Origin: Morchella semilibera
Taxonomy: Eukaryota; Ascomycota; Pezizomycetes; Pezizales; Morchellaceae
Reading direction: 5' to 3'
Assembly: GCA_009192285.1 (NCBI GenBank)
Contig: CM018603.1
Location: 4,624,062 to 4,688,061, forward strand
DNA: 64,000 bases
The notes under the pieces are model-generated. The model was not told where the DNA came from, did not search any database, and saw only the letters and a list, made by a program, of their open reading frames with translations. The translations under genes were made by a program, and so were the position numbers. Shown in pieces: positions 44,516 through 55,213 of the stretch (the first letter of the stretch is position 1; every line of letters begins with the position of its first letter).

Positions 44516-44962
44516 ATGGAGTCATCGGGCCTCCTAGCCACTGCTATGCCTGCAGATGTATACCCTGGCGACATCCCGCCTGAAAACTACCCCCAGCACT
44601 GTAGGTACCAGGTATCTCAGGGTGGCGATGGGATCCAGGGACTACCGCAATCAGTTGCAGATTCCAAAAAATGCGAGCTTTGTGCGGCCCCCTGGTCCCA
44701 ATTCCCCCCCACAAGCTCAATTCTAAAAAAATCATACCGACTACCAGCCTTCTTTCTAGCTGGTTCCACAAGCGGGGAAGCTGGTCAGGATGGTAAGGCC
44801 CGCCACTCCGGCAACAAAGTGCACCTGCACGCAGAGGGTCCTACTCCTGGGGAAGGCGCTGAAACGAATTGGGCGGAAAGAACTGTGGTTGGAGGTCTGC
44901 AATTGGTAGAAAGCGGCCTGGTACCTGCTAGAACGAGCTCCTTTATCGGGAGAAGACTCTAA
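44516..44962 (+). CDS. Hypothetical protein (low confidence)
   Basis: 148 codons from an ATG, single frame, Pro/Ser/Gly-rich with two Cys (CELC). A TATA-like ATATATTG lies about 15 bases before the ATG, which is close for a promoter. No domain, and composition not far from chance. It may be a small gene or a remnant of another RING-family N-terminus. Confidence 0.3.
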   Translation: MESSGLLATAMPADVYPGDIPPENYPQHCRYQVSQGGDGIQGLPQSVADSKKCELCAAPWSQFPPTSSILKKSYRLPAFFLAGSTSGEAGQDGKARHSGNKVHLHAEGPTPGEGAETNWAERTVVGGLQLVESGLVPARTSSFIGRRL

Positions 44963-45812
44963 GACGTGCTCACAAACAAACCAATACACAGTCTGGATGA
45001 GCATTTCGGGTTAATGCGTTTGGTGATTCCTTAACTAAGCCCGTTGGGTGCCCAATGGACTCTAGAACAAGGTTCATTCGTTGTAGGTATCTCTAGAAGG
45101 GACCCATTTGGCCTTGCGTTTGCTGGTTTTTGCCTTGCACCGTGGAGGTTGGCCGCAATTATTCTATCAATACATTTCATATATCATTTGTTAGCAGGTT
45201 AGAGTGCAGGAGAATACCACCAGCCTAGTAGGTAAGGAGTCGGATTGAACTTTTGTCCACAAATAGTAAATAGTAGGAAGACTCGTATCTAACTAAGTGA
45301 TATATTAAACTCTTGATTGCTTTCCCGGTGTATTACCCCAGGACACAGCAATACGATTCCGTTCTCTGGTTTAACAAACCTGCCATTTGATCCATCATGT
45401 TATGATAGATTTCCACAGGTAGGAAGTAGGTGCCAAATATAATTCACTGCCGATGATTTCCCGTTGCTTGTGCGGGGGGATCGGGATGCAGTCACGAGAT
45501 ATCACTCGGAAGCCACAATGTGACGAGCAGGATGTTGGCTAAGAAAAAGAAGAGAATGTACAAGTAGGGACTAGTGCCCCCCCCCCCCCTCCTGTCCAGA
45601 GATAGGTACTTGTGGGCCAACACCAACTCTTCTCATCCCATCCCACCAACCACACACAACGCTACATTCATTCCAACCAACTCTTCATCAAAGCAATCGA
45701 TAGGTACTCTACCCCCCCCCCCCACTCCCCCCGCAGCCCCCCTAAACCAAGCTGGCCACATTCTAATACCATATCAACAAACCCACAGAGTGACGGTGGG
45801 GGCATAGACAAA
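44963..45812. other. Intergenic; leader of the next RING gene
   Basis: No gene. Two runs of C (about 45577-45589 and 45713-45724) lie in the pyrimidine-rich leader just before the ATG at 45813. Confidence 0.45.
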
Positions 45813-47319
45813 ATGTCACCCTACTTCAACTACAGACCCAGTAGCCGCAGGTCACACCACGGCTCAACTGGCAGCTCAAACTCCAATCCATGGCGCAGAA
45901 GCCCGCCCGGGCGCGACCGCCAGCCCCATTTCGAGATCTACGAAGACTCAGTGGAAGAGCAGATCAGCAGTGGTGCGGACATCAATCCACTACGTCCAGG
46001 AGTAAGTACCTATGACCACTCCAAGAGTGATTTCTTGGGCTTGCGTTAGTTGACGGTCACTCACCTTCATTGTCACCAGGTTGCCTCTGGGCAAGAGAAC
46101 ATCTTTACGCCCGCTCGCCCCTCCCCCAGGATCTCTGGCGAGAGAGTCCCTCTTCAAGATATCACGCCAGAGAGAGCACCGCTAGGTGGATTCTCCCTCG
46201 GCGGTAATGCTACCTTTAGAAGACCTTCGCTCCAAGCCCTTGATATTGAAACCCTTAGCCTCCGCGATCACAGAGGTGACAATAATGTAAATGATATGAG
46301 CAGTGGTCAACACCGCATGGGTAATAGCAGGGCCTCCACCCCCTCTCATACCTTGACGCCAGGACCCCTCATTGTCCTCGGGCCTCAAACCCCTGTCAGA
46401 GGCGTTCCTTACCATGCTGGTGCAGGTACTATTCCTCCCACTCCCCGACCCCCCCAGGCCGGCGGGGATGGCGGTAGCAGCTTGCAACAGCGGTTTCAGG
46501 AGGCGATGGGACTACTAAATCCGGAGGTAGATCAGCGCCCGAGACTTGGATATATCAACTACCGTGAAGTAGATTTTGGTACTGCAAACCATCAGCGTCC
46601 AATTCGGAGAGTAGTCGACAGATCTACAGGTACTGAGTATGGGCAGGGGAACAATTCATCAGCTCATCCAAACCAGGCGCCAGGTTAGAACTCCAATCAC
46701 TTATTTTTTGACAATAAAGATTGCTAATTACCCTATAGGAAGAAATGAAAATAGGCGGAGTCCTGATGAGCATGGGCAATCTGGAAATTGGAGCCCCGAT
46801 CCTCAGCACCAACCACTGCCCAGGCCCGGCTCAAGCTTCTCCTACCGCCCCCACAGGGCCTACCTGAGCGAGTTGGATGTAGAGCGCATGAATCTCTCTC
46901 CTTTCAGTTACTACTACGACCGGGACCCCTACGACACCGTATCTAGCACCAGCACCTACCACTCCACTGCCGACGCCTCCGACGCAACAGACATGGAGGC
47001 CACCAACCCACTAGTCTGCCTCCTCTGCACTCGGCGCGAGGCCACCCTTTCATTCACAGTCTGCGCTCACAAGATCTGCCCCTCCTGCATGGTGGGCACC
47101 TGGTGGGGGTCCATCAACCGCCCCAACCAGTGGCCAGGCACTGTTAGCTGTCCATTCTGCCGCGCTGAAATTACAGAAATTTCGGATGCGGGGAGCCCAA
47201 TGGTCGCGCTGTTGTATTATGTCTGCCATAAAAGCAGTCGCGCGAGGCAGAAGCTCAGGAGAGAGGAACTCGAGCTAGTTCAGCCGCCTGTAATGAGGGT
47301 GTATCTGGCGAACATGTGA
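45813..47319 (+). CDS. RING-type zinc-finger protein (three exons)
   Basis: Exons 45813-46001, 46080-46683 and 46739-47319, introns of 78 bases (GTAAGT...CACCAG) and 55 bases (GTTAGA, branch GCTAAT, CTATAG), giving 457 residues in closed frame. N-terminal 350 residues are Pro/Ser/Gly/Arg-rich. RING at about residues 358-402 with the family spacing; loop WWGSI...NQWP, so the first His of HHWP is replaced by Asn and the second by Gln. The C-terminal box RQKLRREELELVQPPVM is the clearest version in the cluster. Same strand as the gene at 42179. Likely E3 ligase by domain; substrate unknown. Confidence 0.82.
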
Positions 47320-48584
47320 GATTCAAACTAGGCCCCTTTTGAATTATAAGAGCTGACACTGTACTGTAGGAGGGTACATTACCATGGGGTTGTTTGAATG
47401 CAGTGAGTGGATCGATCGGCATATCTCTCTTGATACTAGCGATCATTCATTAGAAAAATAAAAGGTGATTTTTGTGGAGTCAGCTAGTGAGGATTTGATT
47501 GTCAAGTTACCTCTGCTCTCATAGAGTGTATTCTGTATACTGTTGATGTTAGTTTTGGTTGTAAATTAGCTCAATTCAACTCGATCTTCATCTTTCTTTG
47601 TGCCATAGTGCGCGGGTCCAAAGACGTAAGAAGCTCAAAGAAACAGCGATCATTGAAGCTTGAATAGCTGCCTAGCACATCTATATGACCCTATTTTGTT
47701 TTTGTTGAAGCTCAATTGTTTGCCTATAGCTAGAGTAGTGAACGAGATCGACGGGGAGGAGGGGAGGAGGAACAAGGAACACTTATTTAACTCCCTTTGG
47801 CTAATCTAAACGATAATAATGATCGAGTGATACGTCATGATTGTGCAATAGCAGGGGGTAGAACGACTGAGTAGCCAGACGAGAGAAAAAGGAACATGAC
47901 AAGAGAACAGGATATAAGCGTTCAAGAATGGTAGAGTGGGGATAGCGGAGTCGTCGTCGGCCATGAAGTGCATGAGGCTTGATCCACTTGCCCACAAAAG
48001 CACTGTGGCATTCCTGAAAAGGAATCAAAGAAGTGAATCGTGTCCTTTGGGTAAGGACTGTAATGTAATGTACTCCAAACCAAAGTCCCGTTGGCCGGTA
48101 GGTTGAGAGGCATCGACGTTACAATGGAAGGTGCATTTGAGTTCTTTTTTGTTATCACAACATCACACGTTTATGGTGGAATATGAAATCCCACTGGGTC
48201 CTCACAACATGATCGAAATAATGATAAAGACCAAATTGCTAAAACAGCCTTGAATTGAAATCTACTGAAATTGTAGACTAAAGATTCAAACACAGGTGGG
48301 AAATACCCAAGGAGACCGCCCGCATACCTTCCCCCCCCCCCTTCCTACCAATCCCCCAAACCCTGCGCTTTGGCCTTTGGACTCAGCATGCCATGTATAA
48401 AAGCTGCCACAAGTTCATAACCCGCTTTTAGGAGGCATACTAGGAAGGGAAGGGCCTAAGGTCCTGAACTCCCGTCCCACGAGCCCGGGCACTTTGCGGT
48501 ACCAAATGTGGTAAAAAGAGCTCACGATGCCTATTAAACTCATTAGCCCACTTTTATCCAGCTTCCATCACCAAATAGACAAAC
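47320..48584. other. Intergenic between convergent RING genes
   Basis: Lies between the 3' ends of two RING genes. No coding region; short C run near 48331-48341. Confidence 0.45.
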
Positions 48585-49493
48585 CTACTTTGCCAGAAAC
48601 CACAACTGCAATCTCTTAGGGACCACATTGCAAATCCTCTCCCACCCCAGCCGCTTCCTGACCGACCTGCTACTAGAAAGCAGCCAGTCCAACAGCCCAT
48701 GTTTTTCTCCTTCCACCACAACCTCCTTCACTACCGCCCTACACAGAAAGCATGGCACCTCCTCCGGCCAGTGGTGTTCGCTTTTGATCCGACCCCACCA
48801 CACCCCCTTCAAGCAAGAAGCGCAGAGGCTGTGGGCGCACGTGGCGAAACGCACTGTGGCCTCTCGGCGTAAACACAGTAGGCAAGCACTTTCGTCATCC
48901 TCGTCGCAGTCTGAGATGTCAGAGGTGTCGCTGCTGGCCTCGGTGTACTCGGGGATCTCGCGGGGCACCGTGGAGGTTTCAGATTCCGTGTCCGTATACG
49001 GCTCTGTGTCGGCCTCAGAGGTGGTGTGCTCTGGCTCTGCAGGGGGAACATCGGTGGCGGGACTCGGGTCTGGTTCGGTGTCGCTGTCTGTGTCGTTGGC
49101 GATGGCAGGAGCTGGGTTGCGATAGGTGTCTGGGAATATGTTAGCCTTGAGAAAGGAGCGGTGGGATTATGCTTACGGAATGGAAAGCCATTTCCCACGC
49201 CAATCGGGACCAGCAGCGCCTCAAGATTCTGTGGCACTCTAGCCCACGGGTTTAACGGGTTGGCTATCGTATTGTCCGTCCCAGGCCACTGCCCGGTCCA
49301 CTGCCTGGTTGGCGGAGGCAGGGGCTGCGAGTGATTTTGTTCCTGGAGTCCCCGGCTTTGGTGGCGGTTGGAGGACACTCCTAGGAGTTAAGTTAGAGTT
49401 AATAGCGGATGATTAGTGAGGGGATAGTGGGGGAGGGCTAGGAGGAGGTAACAAACTACGACGCAATGAGCCGCGGGGGATAACGGTGGGCAT
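48585..49493 (-). CDS. RING-type zinc-finger protein (three exons)
   Basis: Minus strand: exons 49493-49460, 49380-49177 and 49129-48585; introns of 79 bases (GTAGTT...CTCCTAG) and 47 bases (GTAAGC, branch GCTAAC, CCCAG), 260 residues in closed frame. N-terminus is Gln/Pro/Asn-rich, then a strongly acidic Thr/Ser/Glu/Asp stretch (about 100-160). RING at about residues 162-206 with the exact family spacing and the loop WWGRI...EHHWP. C-terminal box RKRLGWERICNVVP. Opposite orientation to its neighbours, so the cluster is not a simple direct tandem array. The first exon (34 bases) is the least certain part. Confidence 0.78.
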
Positions 49494-50491
49494 TCGGATC
49501 GGTTCCTTGAGTGTTGAGAGTGGCGTTAGAGCGTGTTGTGTTTAGGATTAGGGAGACTTGGATGGGTTACTGAGCTTGGTGATTGCGGCTCTGGAGGAGG
49601 AGGAGGAAGGATGGGTGGGTGTCGAGGTGTAGTTGATGGCTTACAGGATGACCTAGTTTTACGGGTAAGCTTTATCGTTACCTTACTTAGAGCTGGATTT
49701 CAAATGTAAACAATATCACGGTTGAATCTTTCATGTAGTGGAGTTTCTGGATGCTGCTGTTCTACCAACCTGAAAGGAAGATGGGATCTACCTCTATCTG
49801 ATCTTTTCTATGTTGATAATGTTGATAATTATTGGTTTGGTAGGAAGCACCAATCAACACCACCACAATATCTGATTACGTTCGATAAAGACCTACCACC
49901 CCACTACCTACCGCTAAGGGCAGAGTTTGGGTAACCCGCTTTTGCTGCTGGGCACAGGCTTCTCTCCCAAGGATAGGCTCACCACCTTTGACGCTGGCTG
50001 TTCTATTTCTTCTTAGCCACCTAATTAAATAATCATCTCGTTCCTTCTATAATCATACACCCCTTCATGTGAGAATACTAGAGGAGGGACCGCTCCACTG
50101 GGGAGACGTAAAAGTAGATTACGGCCCATTAATGGACTCACACCCACTCCAGGAATCTCCAACTTGCGATATTACGGTACTTGAGCTGTGGGTGGAATGG
50201 AACAAACCCAGATGGGTGTTGTGCGAAATGAAGTCACGTCAAATGTAGCAAGTAACATAGAAGATCGTCTAATCCAGTGAAATGTGTTTCCCTGAAAGGT
50301 TTACTGGCTAACTCTCAGCCGCCGGAATTACTTTCAACTCGTCCCAGTACACGCTCCTCTAAATACTTTCAATAACGTCACCATCTCCCGCAATCAAGTT
50401 TCTCCAATTACCATCAAAAACAAGCAAGTAACCTGCACTTTTTTTCTCCTTTACCGTATTGGATATAGCATAACAACTACCTCCACCAGAA
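49494..50491. other. Intergenic between divergent RING genes
   Basis: About 1 kb shared upstream region of two RING genes on opposite strands; a bidirectional promoter is possible. No coding region. A/C-rich just before 50492. Confidence 0.45.
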
Positions 50492-51217
50492 ATGTCTCAA
50501 CTTCCCACCTCCCCTCACGCAGGCCATCCTCCAAACACCTGGAATTCTGGATCTGCCCTCCCCGCTCACGTCGTAACCAATGACCCAATTACCCACATAT
50601 CAGACCAAGCAGCCTCTACCTCTAACGCCGAAGATGAAAACGGCTATGCGGCCCCTACGGACGGACAGTATAACACTGACGATTCCGAGGTTGGTGAACC
50701 TAACGAAGACAGCGAAGAAGATACATCATCCGACGAAAGCAGCTCCAGGAGCAGCAGTGCCTCCCCAGATCTACCCACGGCCGCCGAAGACCTGACATAC
50801 CGAATACAAGTTCTCGAAAGCACTCTCCAGGACCACCAAGAATCTGGCTACTTATCCGAAAGCGACATCGACCCCGACAGCGATGACGATGACGAAGCGC
50901 GCGAATTTAGTACTTGTGCGATCTGCTCCCGCCGCCTGGCAAAGATGTGCCTGTTCCCCTGCGACCACTCCCTGTGTTCCCCATGCCTGATTGGAATGTG
51001 GTGGGCCAGGATCACCATGCCGCACCACTGGCCGGAGGAAATAAGCTGTCCGTTCTGCCGCTCTGTGTGGGGGGATGTGATGGACGGCGAGGGGGTGGCT
51101 TTCAGTGTGCTGCTCTGGGTGTTGCTGTATAGTAAGAATGCGATGTCCAGGCTGCTGGCAGAGGAGGTTGGGGTGGGGGAGCCGGCGACTGTCAGGCCTC
51201 TTTTGCTGCAGATGTAA
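50492..51217 (+). CDS. RING-type zinc-finger protein (single exon)
   Basis: 241 residues, no intron needed, ATG in an A-rich context. The N-terminal 140 residues are dominated by Ser, Asp and Glu, with acidic blocks (DSDDDDE just before the RING). RING at residues 142-186 with family spacing and the loop WWARI...PHHWP. C-terminal box SRLLAEEVGVGEPATV. E3 ligase function inferred. Because it has no intron it is the safest gene model of the family. Confidence 0.85.
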   Translation: MSQLPTSPHAGHPPNTWNSGSALPAHVVTNDPITHISDQAASTSNAEDENGYAAPTDGQYNTDDSEVGEPNEDSEEDTSSDESSSRSSSASPDLPTAAEDLTYRIQVLESTLQDHQESGYLSESDIDPDSDDDDEAREFSTCAICSRRLAKMCLFPCDHSLCSPCLIGMWWARITMPHHWPEEISCPFCRSVWGDVMDGEGVAFSVLLWVLLYSKNAMSRLLAEEVGVGEPATVRPLLLQM

Positions 51218-51568
51218 GGCTCGCTAGGCTGAATGTGAGATTGCTTGATGCTAATGCTTTTTCTTTGTGGTATAGACGTACCCCGCTTGCCTAAACCCAT
51301 GGGCAGCCTACAATGGGCTTGATGGAACTACTGCGGAGGGGTTCAGGGACGGTTTGGGAGAAAGGAGGATTGGGATGTGCTAGGGGTTTATCTTGTTTGA
51401 TATTCTTGTACTTTGCCCTGCACTCTGAGAATCTTTGAGTACCGATAGTCCATGAATTATAGGGGTCCTGTGGGAAGGAAGTAGTTTCCCCTCTAGATAA
51501 TTTGACAGCGGGTGTAGAAAATTTAACCCTGGTTCTAGTCACTGGGGCGTCAAGCATATGTTTGTAGG

Positions 51569-51834
51569 CAGTGATTCCAACGGTTGAAACTAGTTGTATT
51601 CGGAGGTCATACCATACCGAACTGAACTGAATTACATGTCCAACTGAACTGAACTGAACTAAACTGAATATTAGTTCTCTAAACCGGTTTAAGACGCAGA
51701 ACCGTTCTTCTGTTTGGTTTGCAGGTTCATAAGCTGGATGTGTTTTCAGAGTCCTTTTCTTGATTTATCAGGTGCAATTAAGCCCACCCAAAACCGGTTC
51801 GTTTGGTAGAACGGGTGAACCATTGGAAACCATG
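51569..51834. mobile_element. hAT-like MITE, copy 2 (internally deleted)
   Basis: 266 bp matching the element at 1668-2092 at both ends, with about 160 bp of the interior missing. Same left end CAGTGATTCCAACGGTTGA; right-end complement CATGGTTTCCAATGGTTCA. The flanking octamers (TTTGTAGG and TTTTTGGT) no longer match well, so this copy looks older than copy 1. It lies between two RING genes. Confidence 0.85.
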
Positions 51835-52778
51835 TTTTTGGTGGATGTGCACTTTTGAGGGCTACAAGACATCTCCATGATGATAAACTATGACGATGTT
51901 GTTATCGCACTAATGGGGAGATTGGGACCTATCTAGCAACTGATATCTCACCTTTTAACACAGATATATAGGAATGTCCCCTCTGCGGCGGTGCGGAAAG
52001 GATCCTGTGGCCTGGAGTGAGATCTGATGATCCAGGTACCGCGGGCCTGCAAAATTAACCGGACGCTCACGTTGCAACCATGCAAATGGGCTACAATAAC
52101 CAAATTTCAAATTGCTTCAATTGAGTCCACATTGGAATATATGATAATATGAGTATAGAGAACACCAAAGATGAAATCTCATACATTTATCTGTTTTGGT
52201 TGTGGTGTAGTTGATGTTGAAGTTGCTTTCCCATACAAAATTTGGTTACAACGCGGTGTCCGGTTAATTTTGCAAACTAGCAATAGTATCTTTTTTCGTC
52301 TCAGGTGAAAGACTAGGTAGTACAAACATAAGGGCCAGCTGGGACTAAACTTCATTGAAATACAAAACGAAACTAGCTACATTGCTCCGAACATGGCACC
52401 AATGAAATCAAAAAATAAGCTTGAGCCGGGCGCCGAGGTACACAGATATAGGTGGGCGGTGGAATACTGAAATGGCGTGATACTGTTGCAAAAGATTGGT
52501 AAGCTACTGGACCAAGAGATGCTCCAACGGAAGTGTAACTAGGATTGATTACCCCGCGTTCTAAGGTGACTCCGAGGTCATTTTTAGTATAAAATACAAC
52601 GTCTTCCCCGTCACCCCTCCAGTTCACATTCATCCCATAGCTTTACCAAACAAAACAGCTTTCAGCCAAGAACTCTGCGTCAAACAAGGTGAGAATAAGG
52701 TCTTGTTTAGGCCCGTTGAATCATTAATCTACGACACACTGACACCACCACTCCCCGCCCCCTGGCTAATAGTTGATA
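51835..52778. other. Intergenic, no supported gene
   Basis: No coding region. A minus-strand ORF at 52373-52633 has an ATG but no domain. Confidence 0.4.
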
Positions 52779-53702
52779 ATGGCTGCAAACTCTCCTCACC
52801 AAAACCAGGTTGAGGTTCCGGCCGATGCCCTAAGGGTTCTTTATAGCGTGTTGATTGCTCAACAACATCGTAGATTCAGCCCCATGCACCAGGATCCTCT
52901 TGTTGGTGAGAGGGCTTTATCTGTGCTTATTATCCGTCTCAACTAACAACTCGCAGGCTCTACCCAGCAGAGTATGGATCTCATTGCTCCTCAGGCAGAG
53001 GATACAAGCCTGGCTAGCGAAGCGATTGAGAGCTCCAATGAAGATAATTCCATCAACAACTATGATGTGGATGATGAATATCATGGAGCAGAGTGCAACA
53101 CGCCACTTCATCGCCTCCGTGGTGTTGCCGAGTGCCACATTAATCAAGTTGATGTTGCAAACCCTGAAGACAATCAACAACAGCAGCGTAGTCTCGTTTC
53201 TTCTACCAGATTCTCTGAGCATCAGGCTGGTGAGACATCCACAAGCCAGGTAGAAGACAACGAAGAAAACCAGGTCGACACTGGCGAGGACCAGGAAAGA
53301 GATCTGCAAGGGGAACACCAAGCTCAAGAGGATTATGCCGAGTCAGCCGGGGCCTCCGACGAGGAAGGCGACTTGCATGCACCTCTCGTTTCCAGTTTGG
53401 AGCTCGATATCAGTGAAGAATACAGGTGCACCATCTGTTACCGCCGTATCGTGCAAGTGACACTTGTTCCGTGCCGGCATAGGATGTGTAGACCATGTCT
53501 TATCCGGATGTGGTTTGCCAGCATCCGTTTTCCACATCACTGGCCTGAGTACATTCGTTGCCCAATCTGTTACTCGCGCCACCGTGTGCGTTTGGTCACA
53601 CAGGTTCTGGTTGCGAACCAACGTGCTAGACGGAGGTTGGCACTGGAGGATATTGAGTTGGTTCAACCATCTTACCTCCAGCCTTTCATGCGCAGAGTGT
53701 AA
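52779..53702 (+). CDS. RING-type zinc-finger protein (two exons)
   Basis: Exons 52779-52905 and 52957-53702 with a 51-base intron (GTGAGA, branch ACTAAC, TCGCAG), 290 residues in closed frame. The short first exon forms a helix-like segment (ALRVLYSVLIAQQ). A Glu/Gln/Asp/Asn-rich acidic region follows. RING at about residues 200-244 with family spacing and the loop WFASI...PHHWP. C-terminal box RRRLALEDIELVQPSYLQ. E3 ligase role inferred from the RING; substrate unknown. Confidence 0.82.
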
Positions 53703-54441
53703 GCTATCCTTAGATAGTTGAGAAGATTGAGATTCCATCTGACAGGTGATTAAGGCAGGAATTATTTCGTCGTATCGGGGAATAGATTCATCTCATTTCT
53801 CTTCCCCTAAGATACTGGCCAATGGGAGGTGTTTTAGGCGATAGGGTGAGAATTAGCTGGCTGCCTCCAGGTATTGCTAAGCTGCTGGGTTACAAGGCGT
53901 TTCTGGAATTTTCATAGCATAATCCCACCTGTAGAGAGACCAAGAAGGTCCTCAGGATCTATTTCTATTTTAGCACTAGGCAATAAAGACATTTGCTTTC
54001 ATGAGAAGATCAACGGTTCCACGTGGCTATATCTTATTTCTCAATCTTCCATTCTATTTAATAAAATTTAATACTCAGTCGGCAGAAAAACACTAAGTAG
54101 GATAGGTTGCGGTTTTTCGTGGCTAGGTCACATGACAGAGCAGGAAAGACGTTATTTAACCTGTGAATTTCAAAACGACACAGGTTAAAACAGGTTACAG
54201 TGGTGAGAGTACTGATACAAGAAGCTAACTCCCAATCATGAAAAATTGAACCACCACCCCCCGTACAACGCCTATCACAAGAGTAGGCAAAAATAGAACC
54301 TTGACCTATACGAAAGCTCCGTGGAAAAAAAGGGGTATGGATATCAAAACCACCCAAATACTAGCTATTTGAGACCCTTAATGGAAATTCTCCCGGTAAT
54401 TGGCTGTTTCGTCTTCCCTATTTAAAATCTCAGTATTCTAT
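53703..54441. other. Intergenic between convergent genes
   Basis: No gene seen; AT-rich around 54050-54070. Confidence 0.4.
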
Positions 54442-55213
54442 CTAGCCACCTTTGGCACAGTTATAAGACGATAACACATACTGACTGGAATCCTCGTCAT
54501 TGCTCGATCCTGTGAGGTCAATAACCTCACGTTCGTTCTCGGCTAGCAGATCAGCACGGGTAGTAGGCATGGTTCTAGACCTGTAGCGAAATCTATACGA
54601 ATGACATTAATACCTATTCCGGTCGATATGAATTGAAAATGTTCTAGTTACCCGGCATAAGCTACTCCTCGACCACGACGTGAGATTCTTGCAGAGTTGG
54701 GTGGGAATTGATCAAGAGTGGTCGTGTCTAAATGGCGGTTGGATGGCGTGGGGTTGGACAGCCGGACAAAAGGACGAGACCTTCTTGCAGTTTGAATTCG
54801 CCTGTGAACTGTGACGCCAGGCGGGCCATCCGCTTGCCCGTTGGAGGTGCCCTGGGATGGACTATGGCGATGCTTAGTAAGCTGGAAACATCCATCACAC
54901 ACAATGGGGGGAAAACCTACATGCTGATACTTGCACCAATTGTCTGGAATGGCGTATGCTGAGCGGGGTCAAGAGAGGTGGAGCGCTCTTGAGTTTGGAT
55001 GGGGCGTGGAGGGAGGGGGAACCTGACTTCGCGTCCGGCGGGATTGGGGATGACTTCCCCGGCGGCCATGCTGTTCCCGATATCAACGGCCTCACGGTCC
55101 CCGTTGAGAGAGGAGAATAAGACATCCTGATTCCTACCTTGAGTTCTATGATGAGGCTCTACCGCCGGCGCGGGGCATGAGCCAGAGCCAGGAGACTGGG
55201 CTGGTAGAGACAT
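54442..55213 (-). CDS. SUMO-interacting-motif protein with a Cys/His cluster (three exons)
   Basis: Minus strand: exons 55213-55096, 54958-54652 and 54580-54442, 187 residues in closed frame. The second intron (71 bases, GTAACT...GCTACAG) is good; the first (137 bases, GTGAGG...CGCTCAG) is longer than usual here. Exon 2 begins with a Cys/His-rich segment (W-C-x-Y-Q-H...C-D-G-C...H-x-H) that may bind one zinc. Near the C-terminus (about residues 154-166) is E-V-I-D-L-T followed by SSNDEDSS: a hydrophobic core plus acidic/Ser tail, the classic SUMO-interacting motif. This suggests a partner of SUMO or SUMOylated proteins. It sits next to the RING cluster, but no RING is present in it. An upstream exon is possible because the frame is open beyond the ATG. 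Confidence 0.6.

Noticed and set aside
48628-49125. 165-codon plus-strand ORF
   Set aside because: Antisense to a spliced RING gene; its Ser/Val richness mirrors the acidic codons of that gene.
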